DNA of 64,000 bases from Streptomyces sp. SKN60 (GCF_026236535.1 NZ_JAHTMW010000004.1:186001-250000), one strand, 5' to 3'; positions 7,759 through 16,504 are shown, counted from the first letter of the stretch. The notes: generated by a model from the sequence alone, not told the origin. Made by a program: numbers and translations.

Positions 7759-9200
7759 CGGACACCCCGGGCACGGCCCGTACCGTCGCCGACGGCCCGG
7801 TCGACGCGCCCGACGCGGTCGACGAGCGGGTCCCCTTGCGGCGGCTGGCGCCGCTCGCGGCCCAGCACGTCCTGGCGATGATCGCCGCGCCCGTCTCCAC
7901 CGTCTTCCTGGTCGCCGGCACCCTGCGGTCGTCCCCCGGCGCGGCCGCCTCGCTGCTCAGCGCCGTGCTGCTGATGTGCGGGGCGGGCACGCTGCTGCAG
8001 TCGCTCGGGCTGTGGCGGTTCGGCGGGCGGCTGCCGTTCGTGATGCTGCCCGGCGGCGCGGCGACCGCGCTCTTCCTGCAGATCGCGGAGGAGCACGGGG
8101 CGCCGACCGCCGCCGGCTCGGTGCTGCTCGCCGCGGCGCTGCTGCTCGCCGTGCTCCCCTTGTACGCGCGGGTCGTGCGGCTCTTCCCGCCGCTGGTCAT
8201 GGGCGTGACCGTGCTGCTCATCGGCATCGCGATGATCCGGGTCGCGGCGCGGCTCGTGACCGGCCCGGACGGTACGGGCGCACCGCGCGCGGTGCTGCTC
8301 GCGGCGCTCACCGTCGCGGCGACGGCCGCCGCGTACGTCGTGCTGCGCGGGGTCTGGCGGCAGACCGCCGTGCTCCTCGGCATGGCCGCGGGCACCACGC
8401 TCGCCGCCGTGACCGGGCTCGGCGGCTTCGCCCCTGCGGCGGGCAGCGGCTTCGCGCTGCCGTCCCTTCTCCCGTACGGCGCACCGGAGTTCGACGTGCT
8501 CGCCGCGCTGCCCCTGCTGGTGTTCGCGCTGACCACGCTCGCGGAGATCACCGGCCAGACGGTCCTCAACAGCGAGACCGTGGGGCGCGCACCGGCCCCG
8601 GGGCGGGACGTGCCGCGGGTCGCCCGCGCCGACGCCCTGGTGTCCCTCCTGGGCGGCCTGTTCGGCACCTCCCTCATGGTGACCAGCGCCGAGAACATCG
8701 GCATCGGGCGCCTGACCGGGGTGCGCAGCCGGTTCGTGACGGCCGGCGCCGGCGTGCTGCTCGTCCTGCTCGGCCTGGCCACGCCCGTCTCCCGCGTCCT
8801 CGCGGGCATCCCGGAGGCCGTGGTGGGCGGTTCCTCGCTCGTCGTGTACGCCGTCATCGCCGTCCTGGGCGTCGAGATGCTGCGCCGCGCCGACCTCGGC
8901 GGCGGAGGCGGTACGGGCACGGGCTCGGGCTCGGGCACCCTCGTGGCGGCGCTCGCGCTCGCGGTGGGCCTGCTGCCGATGCTGAGCCCGGACCTGTACG
9001 CGGGGTTCCCGGGGTGGGCGCGCACCGTGCTGGGCAGCGGAGTGGTCGCGGGCACCCTGACCGCCGTCCTGCTGACCGCGCTGCTCGGGCGCGCCGGCGG
9101 AGGCGGAGGCGGCCGGGGCGGAGGCGGAGGCAGAGATCACGGTCATGGCGGTGGCGTCCGAGCCGGAAATCGGGAAGGCTCGCGCCCATGGTTTCGGTAG
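7755..9200 (+). CDS. NCS2-family permease (xanthine/uracil type)
   Basis: Membrane permease of 481 residues with 12-14 hydrophobic segments. NCS2 features are APLAAQHVLAMIAAPVST in the first helix, a QSLGLWRFGGRLPFVMLPGG segment, and ETVGRAP followed by DALVSLLGGLFGTSLMVTSAENIGIGRLTGVRSRFV. The last block matches the family's NCS2 signature region near helix 10, but Asn and Thr replace part of the usual nucleobase-type motif, so the solute may not be a purine or pyrimidine. The C-terminal tail is Gly-rich and hydrophilic. The ATG overlaps the arylsulfotransferase stop. The final codons overlap the VOC gene by 13 bp, so three genes form one translationally coupled unit. Confidence 0.85.
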   Translation: MTDTPGTARTVADGPVDAPDAVDERVPLRRLAPLAAQHVLAMIAAPVSTVFLVAGTLRSSPGAAASLLSAVLLMCGAGTLLQSLGLWRFGGRLPFVMLPGGAATALFLQIAEEHGAPTAAGSVLLAAALLLAVLPLYARVVRLFPPLVMGVTVLLIGIAMIRVAARLVTGPDGTGAPRAVLLAALTVAATAAAYVVLRGVWRQTAVLLGMAAGTTLAAVTGLGGFAPAAGSGFALPSLLPYGAPEFDVLAALPLLVFALTTLAEITGQTVLNSETVGRAPAPGRDVPRVARADALVSLLGGLFGTSLMVTSAENIGIGRLTGVRSRFVTAGAGVLLVLLGLATPVSRVLAGIPEAVVGGSSLVVYAVIAVLGVEMLRRADLGGGGGTGTGSGSGTLVAALALAVGLLPMLSPDLYAGFPGWARTVLGSGVVAGTLTAVLLTALLGRAGGGGGGRGGGGGRDHGHGGGVRAGNREGSRPWFR

Positions 9201-9571
9201 TGCAGAACGTGGCGATCGACTGTGCGGACGCCTATGAGCTGGCCCGGTTCTGGAGCGCGGTGACCGGCCGTCCGCTGCATCCGGACGACCGGCCGGGTGA
9301 CCGGGAGGTCCAGGTGATGCTCGCGGAGGGGCCGGTGCTGTACTTCAACCAGGTGCCCGAGCCGAAGACGGTCAAGAACCGGATCCATCTGTGTCTGCGC
9401 CCGGAGACCTCGCGCGACCAGGAGGTGGAGCGCCTGCTCGCGCTCGGCGCCGGCTTCGTCGGGGACCACCGGAATCCCGACGGCTCCGGCTGGGCGGTCC
9501 TCGCCGACCCCGAGGGCAACGAGTTCTGCGTGCTGCGCAGCGCGTCCGACCGGGCCGCCACACCGTCCTGA
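9188..9571 (+). CDS. VOC superfamily (glyoxalase-like) protein
   Basis: Protein of 127 residues with the paired beta-alpha-beta-beta-beta fold of vicinal-oxygen-chelate proteins. The N-terminal half reads VQNVAIDCADAYELARFWSAVTGR; the second half ends in GSGWAVLADPEGNEFCVLRS, a hallmark of the glyoxalase_6-type domain. NRIHLCLRPET carries a possible metal-ligand His and the final NEFC a possible Glu. Small single-domain members act in detoxification or bind small ligands; the reaction is not predictable. The ATG at 9188 lies inside the permease's last codons, indicating coupling. Confidence 0.85.
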   Translation: MVSVVQNVAIDCADAYELARFWSAVTGRPLHPDDRPGDREVQVMLAEGPVLYFNQVPEPKTVKNRIHLCLRPETSRDQEVERLLALGAGFVGDHRNPDGSGWAVLADPEGNEFCVLRSASDRAATPS

Positions 9572-9632
9572 CCGTCTCGTCCGGCGCCCTTCCCCCTCCC
9601 CCTCATCCCCTTCGTCTCCCCGCGGCCGTCCC

Positions 9633-9658
9633 GGCCGGCTCTCGTCCGAGAGCCGGCC
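9633..9658 (+). terminator. Hairpin terminator after the VOC gene
   Basis: A perfect 12-bp inverted repeat (9633-9644 with 9647-9658) around a 2-base centre lies 62 bp past the VOC stop. No T-tract follows, as is common in Streptomyces. Confidence 0.6.
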
Positions 9659-9899
9659 GAGGGCGGCCGCCGCGTTTCCCGGCCGGAGGCGGCGGCCGAC
9701 GGCCGACGGCCAGCGCGGCACACAGGCACCCGGGTCCCGAACGCCCGATCGCCTCTCCTCGCCCACCGGCCCCATCGGCTCGCCCCACCGCCCGATCACC
9801 CCCGCACGCCCCGCCCCACCCCCGTGCGCCCCCTTGCCCGCGCCCGGCCCGCCTCGACGCCGCCCCGTGCCGTACGGCACGCACATCCATGCCACCACC

Positions 9900-9917
9900 G
9901 CGATCATTTTTGATCGC
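9900..9917. promoter_or_regulatory. Inverted repeat GCGATCA-TTTT-TGATCGC upstream of the conservon
   Basis: A perfect 7-bp inverted repeat with a 4-bp T spacer begins the low-GC stretch about 310 bp before the CvnA start. It could be an operator or a weak terminator from the left; its role is not established by the sequence. Confidence 0.4.
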
Positions 9918-10224
9918 CTGATGACATTTTCAGTTCGAGTTTCTTTCCCTTTATCGGCCCGGAGGGATCGATGGAGGCTTCCGCTCCATCCGGGGCACAT
10001 GCCAATCCCGAACTGACTATGCTCCCCACATGTGTTGCGACGCGCTCACACAGAGTCACGCGTGCGGAAACAGGTGCGGAATCGGCCACGGACGAAAACC
10101 GGCCGCGAAACGAAAAGCCCATCAGTCGGTCGCAGCACTCTCTTCCGCTCGCACACCCTTTGCCAGCTCATTCGTTCCCCTCGTTCATTAGTCCGCTCAT
10201 TTCCGTCTGTTGAGGGACCCTTTG

Positions 10225-11931
10225 ATGGTTCGTGCAGCTTCGACTTCCAGAGCCAGGCCGCGGAACGCGGCACCGGTGTGGCTCATTCCCCCCGGGGCCC
10301 TGGCCGGCGTCCTCGCCATAGGGCTGTTCTTCTCCTCCGCGCAGATACGGTCGTCGCTCGCCTGGTACGGCCTGGTGGCCGTCGCCCTCACGGCCGTCAC
10401 CTCGGCCGTGACGATGCGCCGGCTCCGTACGAGCGACTCGGCCCGCCGGACCCAGGCGGCCGCCGAGGCGCGGGAGTACTACGCCCGGCGCGAAGCCGCG
10501 CTGCTCGGCCGCCTCGCGGACCAGCGGTCCACCACCCGGTGGATGGCCGACGAGCTGCTCCCCGCGGCCGTGGCCCGGCTGCAGAAGGGCGAGAGCGCGT
10601 CGGACATCATGCAGTCCGTCTCCTTCGGCGACCACCTCGACGACGAGTTCACCGAGGCGCTGAAGGGCGCCCTGCGAACCCTCCTGGAGGCCGTCGAGGC
10701 CGAGGAGAGCACCCGTGACTCGTCCCAGCGCGCGCTCGTCGCCGTCGCCCGCCGCGTCCAGGCGATCGTGCACCAGCTCGCCAAGGACCTGCACGCGATG
10801 CAGATCCTGCACGGCACGGACATCGTCGTCTCGCGCGGTCTGCAGGACATCGACCACCGCAACGCGCTGATCGGCCGCCTCGCGGCCAGCATCGCCGTGC
10901 TCGGCGACGCCCGGCCCGGCCGCCAGTGGTCGAAGGCGATCCCGCTCTACGACGTCCTGCGCGGCGCCATGTCCCGTATCGTCGACTACCCCCGCGTGCG
11001 GCTGCAGGCGGTGACCGAGGTGGCCGTCATCGGCCCCGGCGCCGAGCCGCTGATCCACCTGCTCGCCGAACTCCTCGACAACGCCACGACCTTCTCGCCG
11101 CCGCACACCCCGGTGGAGGTCACCGCGAGCGAGGTGCCCTCCGGCATCGCGATCGAGATCGAGGACCGCGGCGTCGGCCTGACCGAGGAGGTCCGGCAGC
11201 GCATCGACCGCGTCATGACGCAGTCGGCCACCGGCATCTTCCTGGCGGGTCTCGGCGAGGTCACCCAGCTCGGTCTGCCCGTCGTGAGCCGGCTGGCGCG
11301 CGAGCACGGCTGCGAGGTGGACCTGCGCACCTCCGCGTACGGCGGTGTGCGGGCCGTCATCCTCGTACCCCGACGCCTGATCACCACGGTGCCCCAGCCT
11401 GTCATGAGAGCCCCCCACGAGAACCAACGGAAGCGCTCCGGCGGCCCGGGCTTCCCGACGCCTCCGCCGCCTCCCACCATCATTCCGCCCGCGCCGGCTC
11501 CGATGCCCGAGCGCGCGTCCGCACCGGCGCCCGCGCCCAAGCGCGTGCCCGCTCCCGCTCCGGCCTCCACCGCGCGCCACGCCGCCCCCACGGCGTCGAC
11601 GACGGCCCCCGCCGCGCCCTCCGCGTCGCCTTCCGCGTCGCCTTCCGCGCCGTTCACCACCGCGCCGTTCACGGCCGCGGCGGACTCCGGCGCCACCGAT
11701 GCCGGCGAGCCCGGCAAGACCGTCAACGGGCTCCCGCAGCGCCGCCGCGCGTCGCCCGTCCCCACCCCGGTCGTCCGCACGGGCAGCACTCCCCCGGAGG
11801 CGCCGGCCCTCCCCCGGCGCAACGGCACGCCGCGCCAGCCGGGCCTGATGTGGGAGGCGTTCAACGGCGAGAAGCGGACGGCCGCCGATCCCTCCACTCC
11901 CCACAGCGATCCGTCAGATGAGGTCGAGTAA
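10225..11931 (+). CDS. cvnA: Conservon protein A: membrane histidine-kinase-like ATPase (CvnA)
   Basis: First protein of a conservon, a Streptomyces operon type whose A-D products form a membrane complex likened to eukaryotic G-protein signalling. It has 568 residues: two N-terminal transmembrane helices (about 18-65) with almost no external loop, a long helical linker, and a HATPase_c domain (about 260-385) with ELLDNATTFSPP as N box and GLGEVTQLGLPVVSRLAREHG near the G box. No typical phosphoacceptor His box is seen. The last 170 residues are Pro/Ala-rich and probably disordered. The ATG at 10225 is preferred over TTG 10210 because GAGGG lies at the right distance. Confidence 0.92.
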   Translation: MVRAASTSRARPRNAAPVWLIPPGALAGVLAIGLFFSSAQIRSSLAWYGLVAVALTAVTSAVTMRRLRTSDSARRTQAAAEAREYYARREAALLGRLADQRSTTRWMADELLPAAVARLQKGESASDIMQSVSFGDHLDDEFTEALKGALRTLLEAVEAEESTRDSSQRALVAVARRVQAIVHQLAKDLHAMQILHGTDIVVSRGLQDIDHRNALIGRLAASIAVLGDARPGRQWSKAIPLYDVLRGAMSRIVDYPRVRLQAVTEVAVIGPGAEPLIHLLAELLDNATTFSPPHTPVEVTASEVPSGIAIEIEDRGVGLTEEVRQRIDRVMTQSATGIFLAGLGEVTQLGLPVVSRLAREHGCEVDLRTSAYGGVRAVILVPRRLITTVPQPVMRAPHENQRKRSGGPGFPTPPPPPTIIPPAPAPMPERASAPAPAPKRVPAPAPASTARHAAPTASTTAPAAPSASPSASPSAPFTTAPFTAAADSGATDAGEPGKTVNGLPQRRRASPVPTPVVRTGSTPPEAPALPRRNGTPRQPGLMWEAFNGEKRTAADPSTPHSDPSDEVE

Positions 11932-11933
11932 CC

Positions 11934-12341
11934 ATGCAGCCACTGCCCAACATTGACTGGATGCTCACGGAGCTCGTGGGCAGCGTTCCGTACGTGCGCC
12001 ACGTGGTCGTCCTCTCCTCGGACGGCCTGTGCATCGGCCAGGCCAACACCACCCCGGACACCGCCGACGCGATCGCGGCCGCCTGTTCCGGCATCCAGAG
12101 CCTGGCCAAGGCCATCGCGCAGATGTTCCCGCACGGCGACGGCTCGACGCGGATGGTCGGGATCGAGGCCGACGGCGGCTACTTCTCCCTCATGGCGGCC
12201 GGCCCCGGCGCGTACCTCGCGGTCCTGGCCGACGAGGAGGTGGACGCGGGGCTGCTCGGCGACCGGATGCGGACCCTGGTGGTGCGGATCGGTCAGCACA
12301 TGACGAGTCCGCCCCGTGATGACGTGCGGCAGGCGATGTGA
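11934..12341 (+). CDS. cvnB: Conservon protein B: roadblock/LC7-domain protein (CvnB)
   Basis: Protein of 135 residues with a roadblock/LC7 fold (NIDWMLTELVGSVPYVRHVVVLSSDGL in its first helix and strand). In conservons this protein acts as a GTPase-modulating partner of the D protein. It starts 2 bp after the CvnA stop. Its own stop overlaps the GTG of the next gene. Confidence 0.93.
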   Translation: MQPLPNIDWMLTELVGSVPYVRHVVVLSSDGLCIGQANTTPDTADAIAAACSGIQSLAKAIAQMFPHGDGSTRMVGIEADGGYFSLMAAGPGAYLAVLADEEVDAGLLGDRMRTLVVRIGQHMTSPPRDDVRQAM

Positions 12342-12694
12342 CATCAGAGCGCAAAGGCCCTTGGGACGAAGGCACTCCCGTTCCGCTTTACGTCATCACC
12401 GGCGGCCAGGGCTCCGGGGAGAAGGCGTTCAACCTGGTGACCCTGATCGCGTCGCGGTCCTCGCCCGAGCCTTCGATGCAGCCCGAGACCGCCGCCATCC
12501 TCACCATGTGTCAGTACCCGCTGTCGGTCGCCGAGGTCTCGGCGTACCTCAGCCTCCCGTTCAGTGTCGTCACCGTGCTCCTGTCCCAACTCGTCGAGGA
12601 CGAACGTGTGGAAGCCATCGCACCCGTGCCCGTCGCGGCATTTCCCGAACGCGGTCTGTTGGAGGCGGTGATCCATGGACTACGCAAGCTCTGA
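12338..12694 (+). CDS. cvnC: Conservon protein C: DUF742 protein (CvnC)
   Basis: Protein of 118 residues matching the DUF742 family: PLYVITGG near the N-terminus, a winged-helix-like segment around MCQYPLSVAEVSAYLSLP and FSVVTVLLSQLVEDERV. The biochemical role is unknown; the family is part of the conservon membrane complex. GTG 12338 overlaps the CvnB stop by 4 bp. Its 3' end overlaps CvnD by 20 bp. Confidence 0.92.
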   Translation: MTSERKGPWDEGTPVPLYVITGGQGSGEKAFNLVTLIASRSSPEPSMQPETAAILTMCQYPLSVAEVSAYLSLPFSVVTVLLSQLVEDERVEAIAPVPVAAFPERGLLEAVIHGLRKL

Positions 12695-13298
12695 GGCCTC
12701 CCTGGCCAGCCCGCGCGGCACCGACGTGCTGCTGCCGCACGGCGCCCGGGGAGTCAAGGTCGTGGTCGTCGGCGGCTTCGGCGTCGGCAAGACCACCATG
12801 GTCGGGGCGGTCAGCGAGATCAAGCCGCTGACCACCGAGGAGAACATGACCCAGGCGGGTGTCGGGATCGACAACAACCCCGGCGCCGCTGGCAAGAGCA
12901 CCACCACCGTCGCGATGGACTTCGGACGGATCAGCATCAACGAGGAGCTGGTCCTCTATCTCTTCGGGACCCCGGGCCAGGAACGCTTCTGGTTCCTGTG
13001 GAACGGGATCTTCGAAGGCGCGCTCGGCGCGGTCGTCCTCGTCGACACCCGCCGGATCGAGGTGTGCTTCGAGGTCATCACCCGTCTCGAGGACCGCCGT
13101 GTCCCCTTCGTCGTGGCGGTCAACACCTTCCCGGAAGCCCCGCAGTACCCCCTGCCCGAACTGCGCACCGCGCTGGCCCTCGGCGAGTCCGTCCCCATCG
13201 TCACCTGCGACGCCCGCGACCGGGCGTCCTGCCGTGACGCGCTGCTCTCGCTGATGGTCTACCTGTGCACCCTCGCCGCCCAGGAGACCCCCGTATGA
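12675..13298 (+). CDS. cvnD: Conservon protein D: Ras-like GTPase (CvnD)
   Basis: GTP-binding protein of 207 residues. The P-loop is GGFGVGKTTMVGAVSEI (about 34-50). A TTVAMDFGRI stretch corresponds to switch I, and YLFGTPGQERFWFLWNG to the G3 motif with switch II. VVAVNTFP stands in the G4 (N-K-x-D) position, with the Lys replaced as is usual in this family. GTP hydrolysis is thought to switch the CvnA-B-C complex. The stop overlaps the P450 ATG, so all five genes are coupled. Confidence 0.92.
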   Translation: MDYASSEASLASPRGTDVLLPHGARGVKVVVVGGFGVGKTTMVGAVSEIKPLTTEENMTQAGVGIDNNPGAAGKSTTTVAMDFGRISINEELVLYLFGTPGQERFWFLWNGIFEGALGAVVLVDTRRIEVCFEVITRLEDRRVPFVVAVNTFPEAPQYPLPELRTALALGESVPIVTCDARDRASCRDALLSLMVYLCTLAAQETPV

Positions 13299-14749
13299 CC
13301 GTCCCACCCTCCGAACACGCCGGCCCGGAGACCGACCTCCTGCCGCCGCCGGGCTGCCCGGCGCACGCGGCGGCCACCGGCCCCGACGGCACCACCCGGC
13401 TGTACGGCCCCACCGCGGCCACCGACCCGATGGGTCTGTACGAGAAGCTGCGCGCCGCGCACGGAACGGTCGCGCCGGTCCTGCTCGACGGCGACGTGCG
13501 CGCCTGGCTCGTCCTCGGCTACACCGAGAACCGCGACGTCGCCACCCGCGCCACCCAGTACTCGCGCGATCCGCGGGTCTGGCACGGCTGGCGCAGCGGC
13601 GAGATCGACCCCGCCACCTCGCCGCTCATCCCCATGATCGGCTGGCGGCCGGACTGCGTGTGCGCGGACGGCGAGGACCACCAGCGGCTGCGCGGTGCGG
13701 TCACGGCGGGCCTCGACCAGTTCGACCACCGCGGACTGCGCCGTCACATCACCCGCTTCGCCCACCAGTTGATCGACGGGTTCTGCGAGAGCGGCGAGTC
13801 GGAGCTGGTCAACCAGTTCACCGAACACCTTCCGATGCTCACCCTCATCCATCTCCTCGGCATGTCGGACGAGTCCGGCCCGGAGCTGGTGCACGCCGCG
13901 CGTGACCTGTTCAAGGCGACCGAGACCTCGCTCGCCAGCAACGCCTTCGTCCTGAAGGCCCTGGAGGAGCTGGTCGTCGCCAAGCGCTCGCGGCCGGGGC
14001 AGGACATCGCGTCCGCGCTGCTCGCCCACCCGGCCGGGCTCACCGACGAGGAGGTGATGCACCACCTGCGGCTGATCCTGCTCGCCGGGTACGAGACGAC
14101 GGCCAACCTGATGTCCAACGTGCTGCGGATGGTGGTCACCGACCACCGCTTCCGCGGTTCGCTGGCCGGCGGTCAGATGACGCTGCCGGAGGCCGTCGAG
14201 CAGGTGCTGTGGGACGAGCCGCCGCTGATGGTGTGCCCGGGCCGCTGGGCCAACGGCGACACCACGCTCGGCGGGCAGCAGATCAAGGCGGGCGACATGC
14301 TGCTGCTCGGCCTGGCCGCCGGCAATGTCGACGAGACGATCCGGCCGGATCCGGCGACCCCGGTGCACCACAACCGGGCGCACCTGTCCTTCAGCGCGGG
14401 CAGCCACGAGTGCCCCGGCCAGGACATCGGCCGCATCATCGCCGACACCGGCATCGACATCCTGCTGACCCGGCTGCCGGACATCGCGCTCGCGGTGCCG
14501 GAGGAGGAGCTGTCCTGGCGTTCCTCCACCTGGGCGCGGCATCTGACGGCGCTTCCGGTGCGGTTCGCGCCCCGGCAGCCGCGGGCGCAGGACCTGCCGG
14601 CGCCGCTGCCTGCGCCGCCGACGCAGAGCAGCGGGCTGCCGGCGCCCGGCCTGTGGCCCGAGACCGCGCCGCCGGTCCCGGAGCAGCGCCCGGCGGCGGC
14701 CCCGGCCTCGTGGTGGGCGCGGCTGCGGCGGCTGCTCTCCCGCCGCTAG
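13295..14749 (+). CDS. cvnE: Cytochrome P450, CYP157-like, without the ExxR motif (CvnE)
   Basis: P450 of 484 residues, the optional fifth member of conservons. The heme loop FSAGSHECPG with Cys373 is intact, as is the I-helix AGYETT (264-269). In the K helix, where nearly all P450s have E-x-x-R, it reads EQVLW (302-306): the motif Glu is replaced by Gln303 and the Arg by Trp306. The CYP157 family of Streptomyces, known from conservons, has the same kind of substitution (EQSLW in CYP157C1), so this is very likely a CYP157 member. The C-terminus has a 65-residue Pro-rich tail ending in a basic WWARLRRLLSRR stretch that may touch the membrane. Its substrate is unknown; redox partners are not encoded nearby. 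Confidence 0.9.
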   Translation: MTVPPSEHAGPETDLLPPPGCPAHAAATGPDGTTRLYGPTAATDPMGLYEKLRAAHGTVAPVLLDGDVRAWLVLGYTENRDVATRATQYSRDPRVWHGWRSGEIDPATSPLIPMIGWRPDCVCADGEDHQRLRGAVTAGLDQFDHRGLRRHITRFAHQLIDGFCESGESELVNQFTEHLPMLTLIHLLGMSDESGPELVHAARDLFKATETSLASNAFVLKALEELVVAKRSRPGQDIASALLAHPAGLTDEEVMHHLRLILLAGYETTANLMSNVLRMVVTDHRFRGSLAGGQMTLPEAVEQVLWDEPPLMVCPGRWANGDTTLGGQQIKAGDMLLLGLAAGNVDETIRPDPATPVHHNRAHLSFSAGSHECPGQDIGRIIADTGIDILLTRLPDIALAVPEEELSWRSSTWARHLTALPVRFAPRQPRAQDLPAPLPAPPTQSSGLPAPGLWPETAPPVPEQRPAAAPASWWARLRRLLSRR

Positions 14750-14773
14750 GGGTTTGCGCGGTTTCCGGAGTAC

Positions 14774-14811
14774 GGAGGGGGTGTCGGCACACGGGTGCCG
14801 GCGCCCCCTCC
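14774..14811. terminator. Bidirectional terminator between conservon and terpene synthase
   Basis: A 15-bp stem (14774-14788 with 14797-14811, two G-T wobbles) lies in the 112-bp gap between the convergent P450 and terpene synthase genes. Confidence 0.65.
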
Positions 14812-14861
14812 GGCGTGTCCGGGCGGGTACGGGCGGGTACGGGCGCTCCTGCGCCGGGCTC

Positions 14862-15929
14862 TCACGCGCCCGGCGGGTACCGCTCGTCGAGGCTCCGCTG
14901 TTCCGGAACGGTGTGGTCGGCCGGTACGTAGCGGGGCGCCCCGGTGTACCAGGCGTGCAGCCCGGAGAGGAACCCGCACGCGCCCGCCAGCCAGGCGTCG
15001 AGCTCGTCGCGCTCGTCGGGATGGAGCCCCGACTGCCGTACGAGCAGCGGGAGTTCATGCGTCCGCAGGTACTCGAAGTCGCGGAGGCGGGAGTTGACCA
15101 GGTGGACGGAGGCGGGCACGGCGTCGTGGAGGGGCAGTCCGAGGGACTCGCCGATGACGACGACCAGGTTGTTGACGTCGTGCTCCTCGTGGACCTCCCG
15201 TTCGTAGGAGGCGAGGTCGTTGGCGAGGCCCATGAAGTCCATGAAGGCGTCGAGCAGACCGCGGACGGTGCCGCTGTCGCGTATCGCCTCCGGTATTCGC
15301 GCACGGGTGGAGAGTTCGACGGAATAGGGCGCGGTGTGCGCGGCGAAGCTCTCGCGGCGGAACGGCGCGTATTCGATGAGGCTCGGAACGCGGCCGGCGA
15401 GGCTGTTGGCGAGTTCCGTCACTCCCGCGTCGATGTATTTCGCGAGGGCCCGGTTGAATTCCAGCCGCCAGTGCGCGAGCCGGGGCGGGAAGAACTGCGC
15501 CTGGAGGTCGGCGATTCCGCGTTCCACGGCGTTCTCCGGATACGGGAGGCGGGCCGGGATCTCGGGGCGCAGAAAATCGTGCAGCCGGGCCGTGAAGGCG
15601 AGTGCGCCCGGGAGATCACCGGTCCGCTTGAAGGCGTTGGCGAAATAGTCGTCCCAGGCCAGCGCCCAGATGTTGAACCGGTGGTTCAGCCGCAGATCGG
15701 CCGGTGAGGCGTCGGGCAGACACCAGGCGGTCAGCTGGTCCACGGTCATGGCGTGGAACTGGGACCGCGTCCATATCCCCTCGTACGTTCTCAGCCTCCC
15801 CTCGCCGTGCAGCATCCCCATCTCGCGCGCCCAGGTCTCGGTCTCCGCGCGCAGACCCGGCAGATACGGGTTCACCCGCAGCGGGTGGGGCATCCACAGC
15901 TCGGGGAGCTCGACGGCACGCACTGTCAT
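14862..15929 (-). CDS. Class I terpene synthase (sesquiterpene-cyclase type)
   Basis: Terpene cyclase of 355 residues, the usual size for bacterial single-domain sesquiterpene synthases. The metal-binding aspartate motif is DDYFANAF (Asp93-Asp94); the second is an intact NSE triad in NDLASYERE (Asn237, Ser241, Glu245). A C-terminal Arg-Tyr pair occurs in APRYVP. The first aspartate motif has Asp-Asp but lacks the distal acidic residue of DDxxD, seen in several bacterial clades. The product cannot be named from sequence. Start ATG 15929 follows an excellent AAGGAGG. The gene is alone, convergent to the conservon P450, with no prenyltransferase next to it. Confidence 0.9.
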   Translation of the reverse strand: MTVRAVELPELWMPHPLRVNPYLPGLRAETETWAREMGMLHGEGRLRTYEGIWTRSQFHAMTVDQLTAWCLPDASPADLRLNHRFNIWALAWDDYFANAFKRTGDLPGALAFTARLHDFLRPEIPARLPYPENAVERGIADLQAQFFPPRLAHWRLEFNRALAKYIDAGVTELANSLAGRVPSLIEYAPFRRESFAAHTAPYSVELSTRARIPEAIRDSGTVRGLLDAFMDFMGLANDLASYEREVHEEHDVNNLVVVIGESLGLPLHDAVPASVHLVNSRLRDFEYLRTHELPLLVRQSGLHPDERDELDAWLAGACGFLSGLHAWYTGAPRYVPADHTVPEQRSLDERYPPGA

Positions 15930-16504
15930 GGGACCAACCTCCTTCGTTCTCCGGCCCGTTCCACTGTGCGGACCACCATCGCGTCGTTCTCACCTCGGGG
16001 CGCCCGGGCTGCGTCGGCATGGCATCCCCCGGAGGGACGCGCTGCTCCACCACGGCGCGCCGCGGCACACTCCTGCTTCTTCCGCCCCACCGGACCGCCC
16101 TCCGTCGCCACTGGCAACTGCCACTGCCACGGGCAATGTCAGTCACTGACGCCGGACCCTTCCCCAGGTCCTGAACCCCAAACCTGCCCACCTTGGCCGA
16201 ACTACAACCCCAACTGGCTTTATTCCGCTCGCCCTTGATAGCGAGGGGCCCGAAGCTGCTCGTTCTGTGTGCGCTCTCTGTGCCGGGCGTCGGCGTGCGG
16301 GGCGCGCGTGACGAACGGGGCGCCACACGGGCCCCTCCGGTGCCGCCGGCGGCTCTACACCCTCCGCCGGGACGGCGCCAGCGGGCGTACGGGCGGGCGC
16401 GATGGCGGGCGCACGGGGGCGCGCGCCGGTGAAGGCCAAGGGTCGGGGGGCCGGCCCGAACCCGCGTTCGCTCCGGCCGCCCCGGCCGCGTCGCCGGTGC
16501 CGCC
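15930..16504. other. 575-bp intergenic region upstream of the terpene synthase
   Basis: No credible gene. It should hold the terpene synthase promoter (reading left). A TGGCA-AC-TGCCA inverted repeat at 16112-16123, followed by another TGCCA copy, is a possible operator. The right third is downstream of the MFS gene and GC-rich. Confidence 0.5.

Larger units (their letters stand above)
9572..10224. other. 653-bp intergenic region before the conservon
   Basis: No credible gene is seen. The left half is GC-rich and holds the VOC terminator. The right half (about 9895-10200) is markedly lower in GC than the rest of the window, contains an inverted repeat at 9900-9917, and should hold the conservon promoter. 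Confidence 0.6.

Noticed and set aside
13295..15929. Conservon and terpene synthase as one operon
   Set aside because: The genes converge and share a hairpin terminator, so they cannot be co-transcribed.
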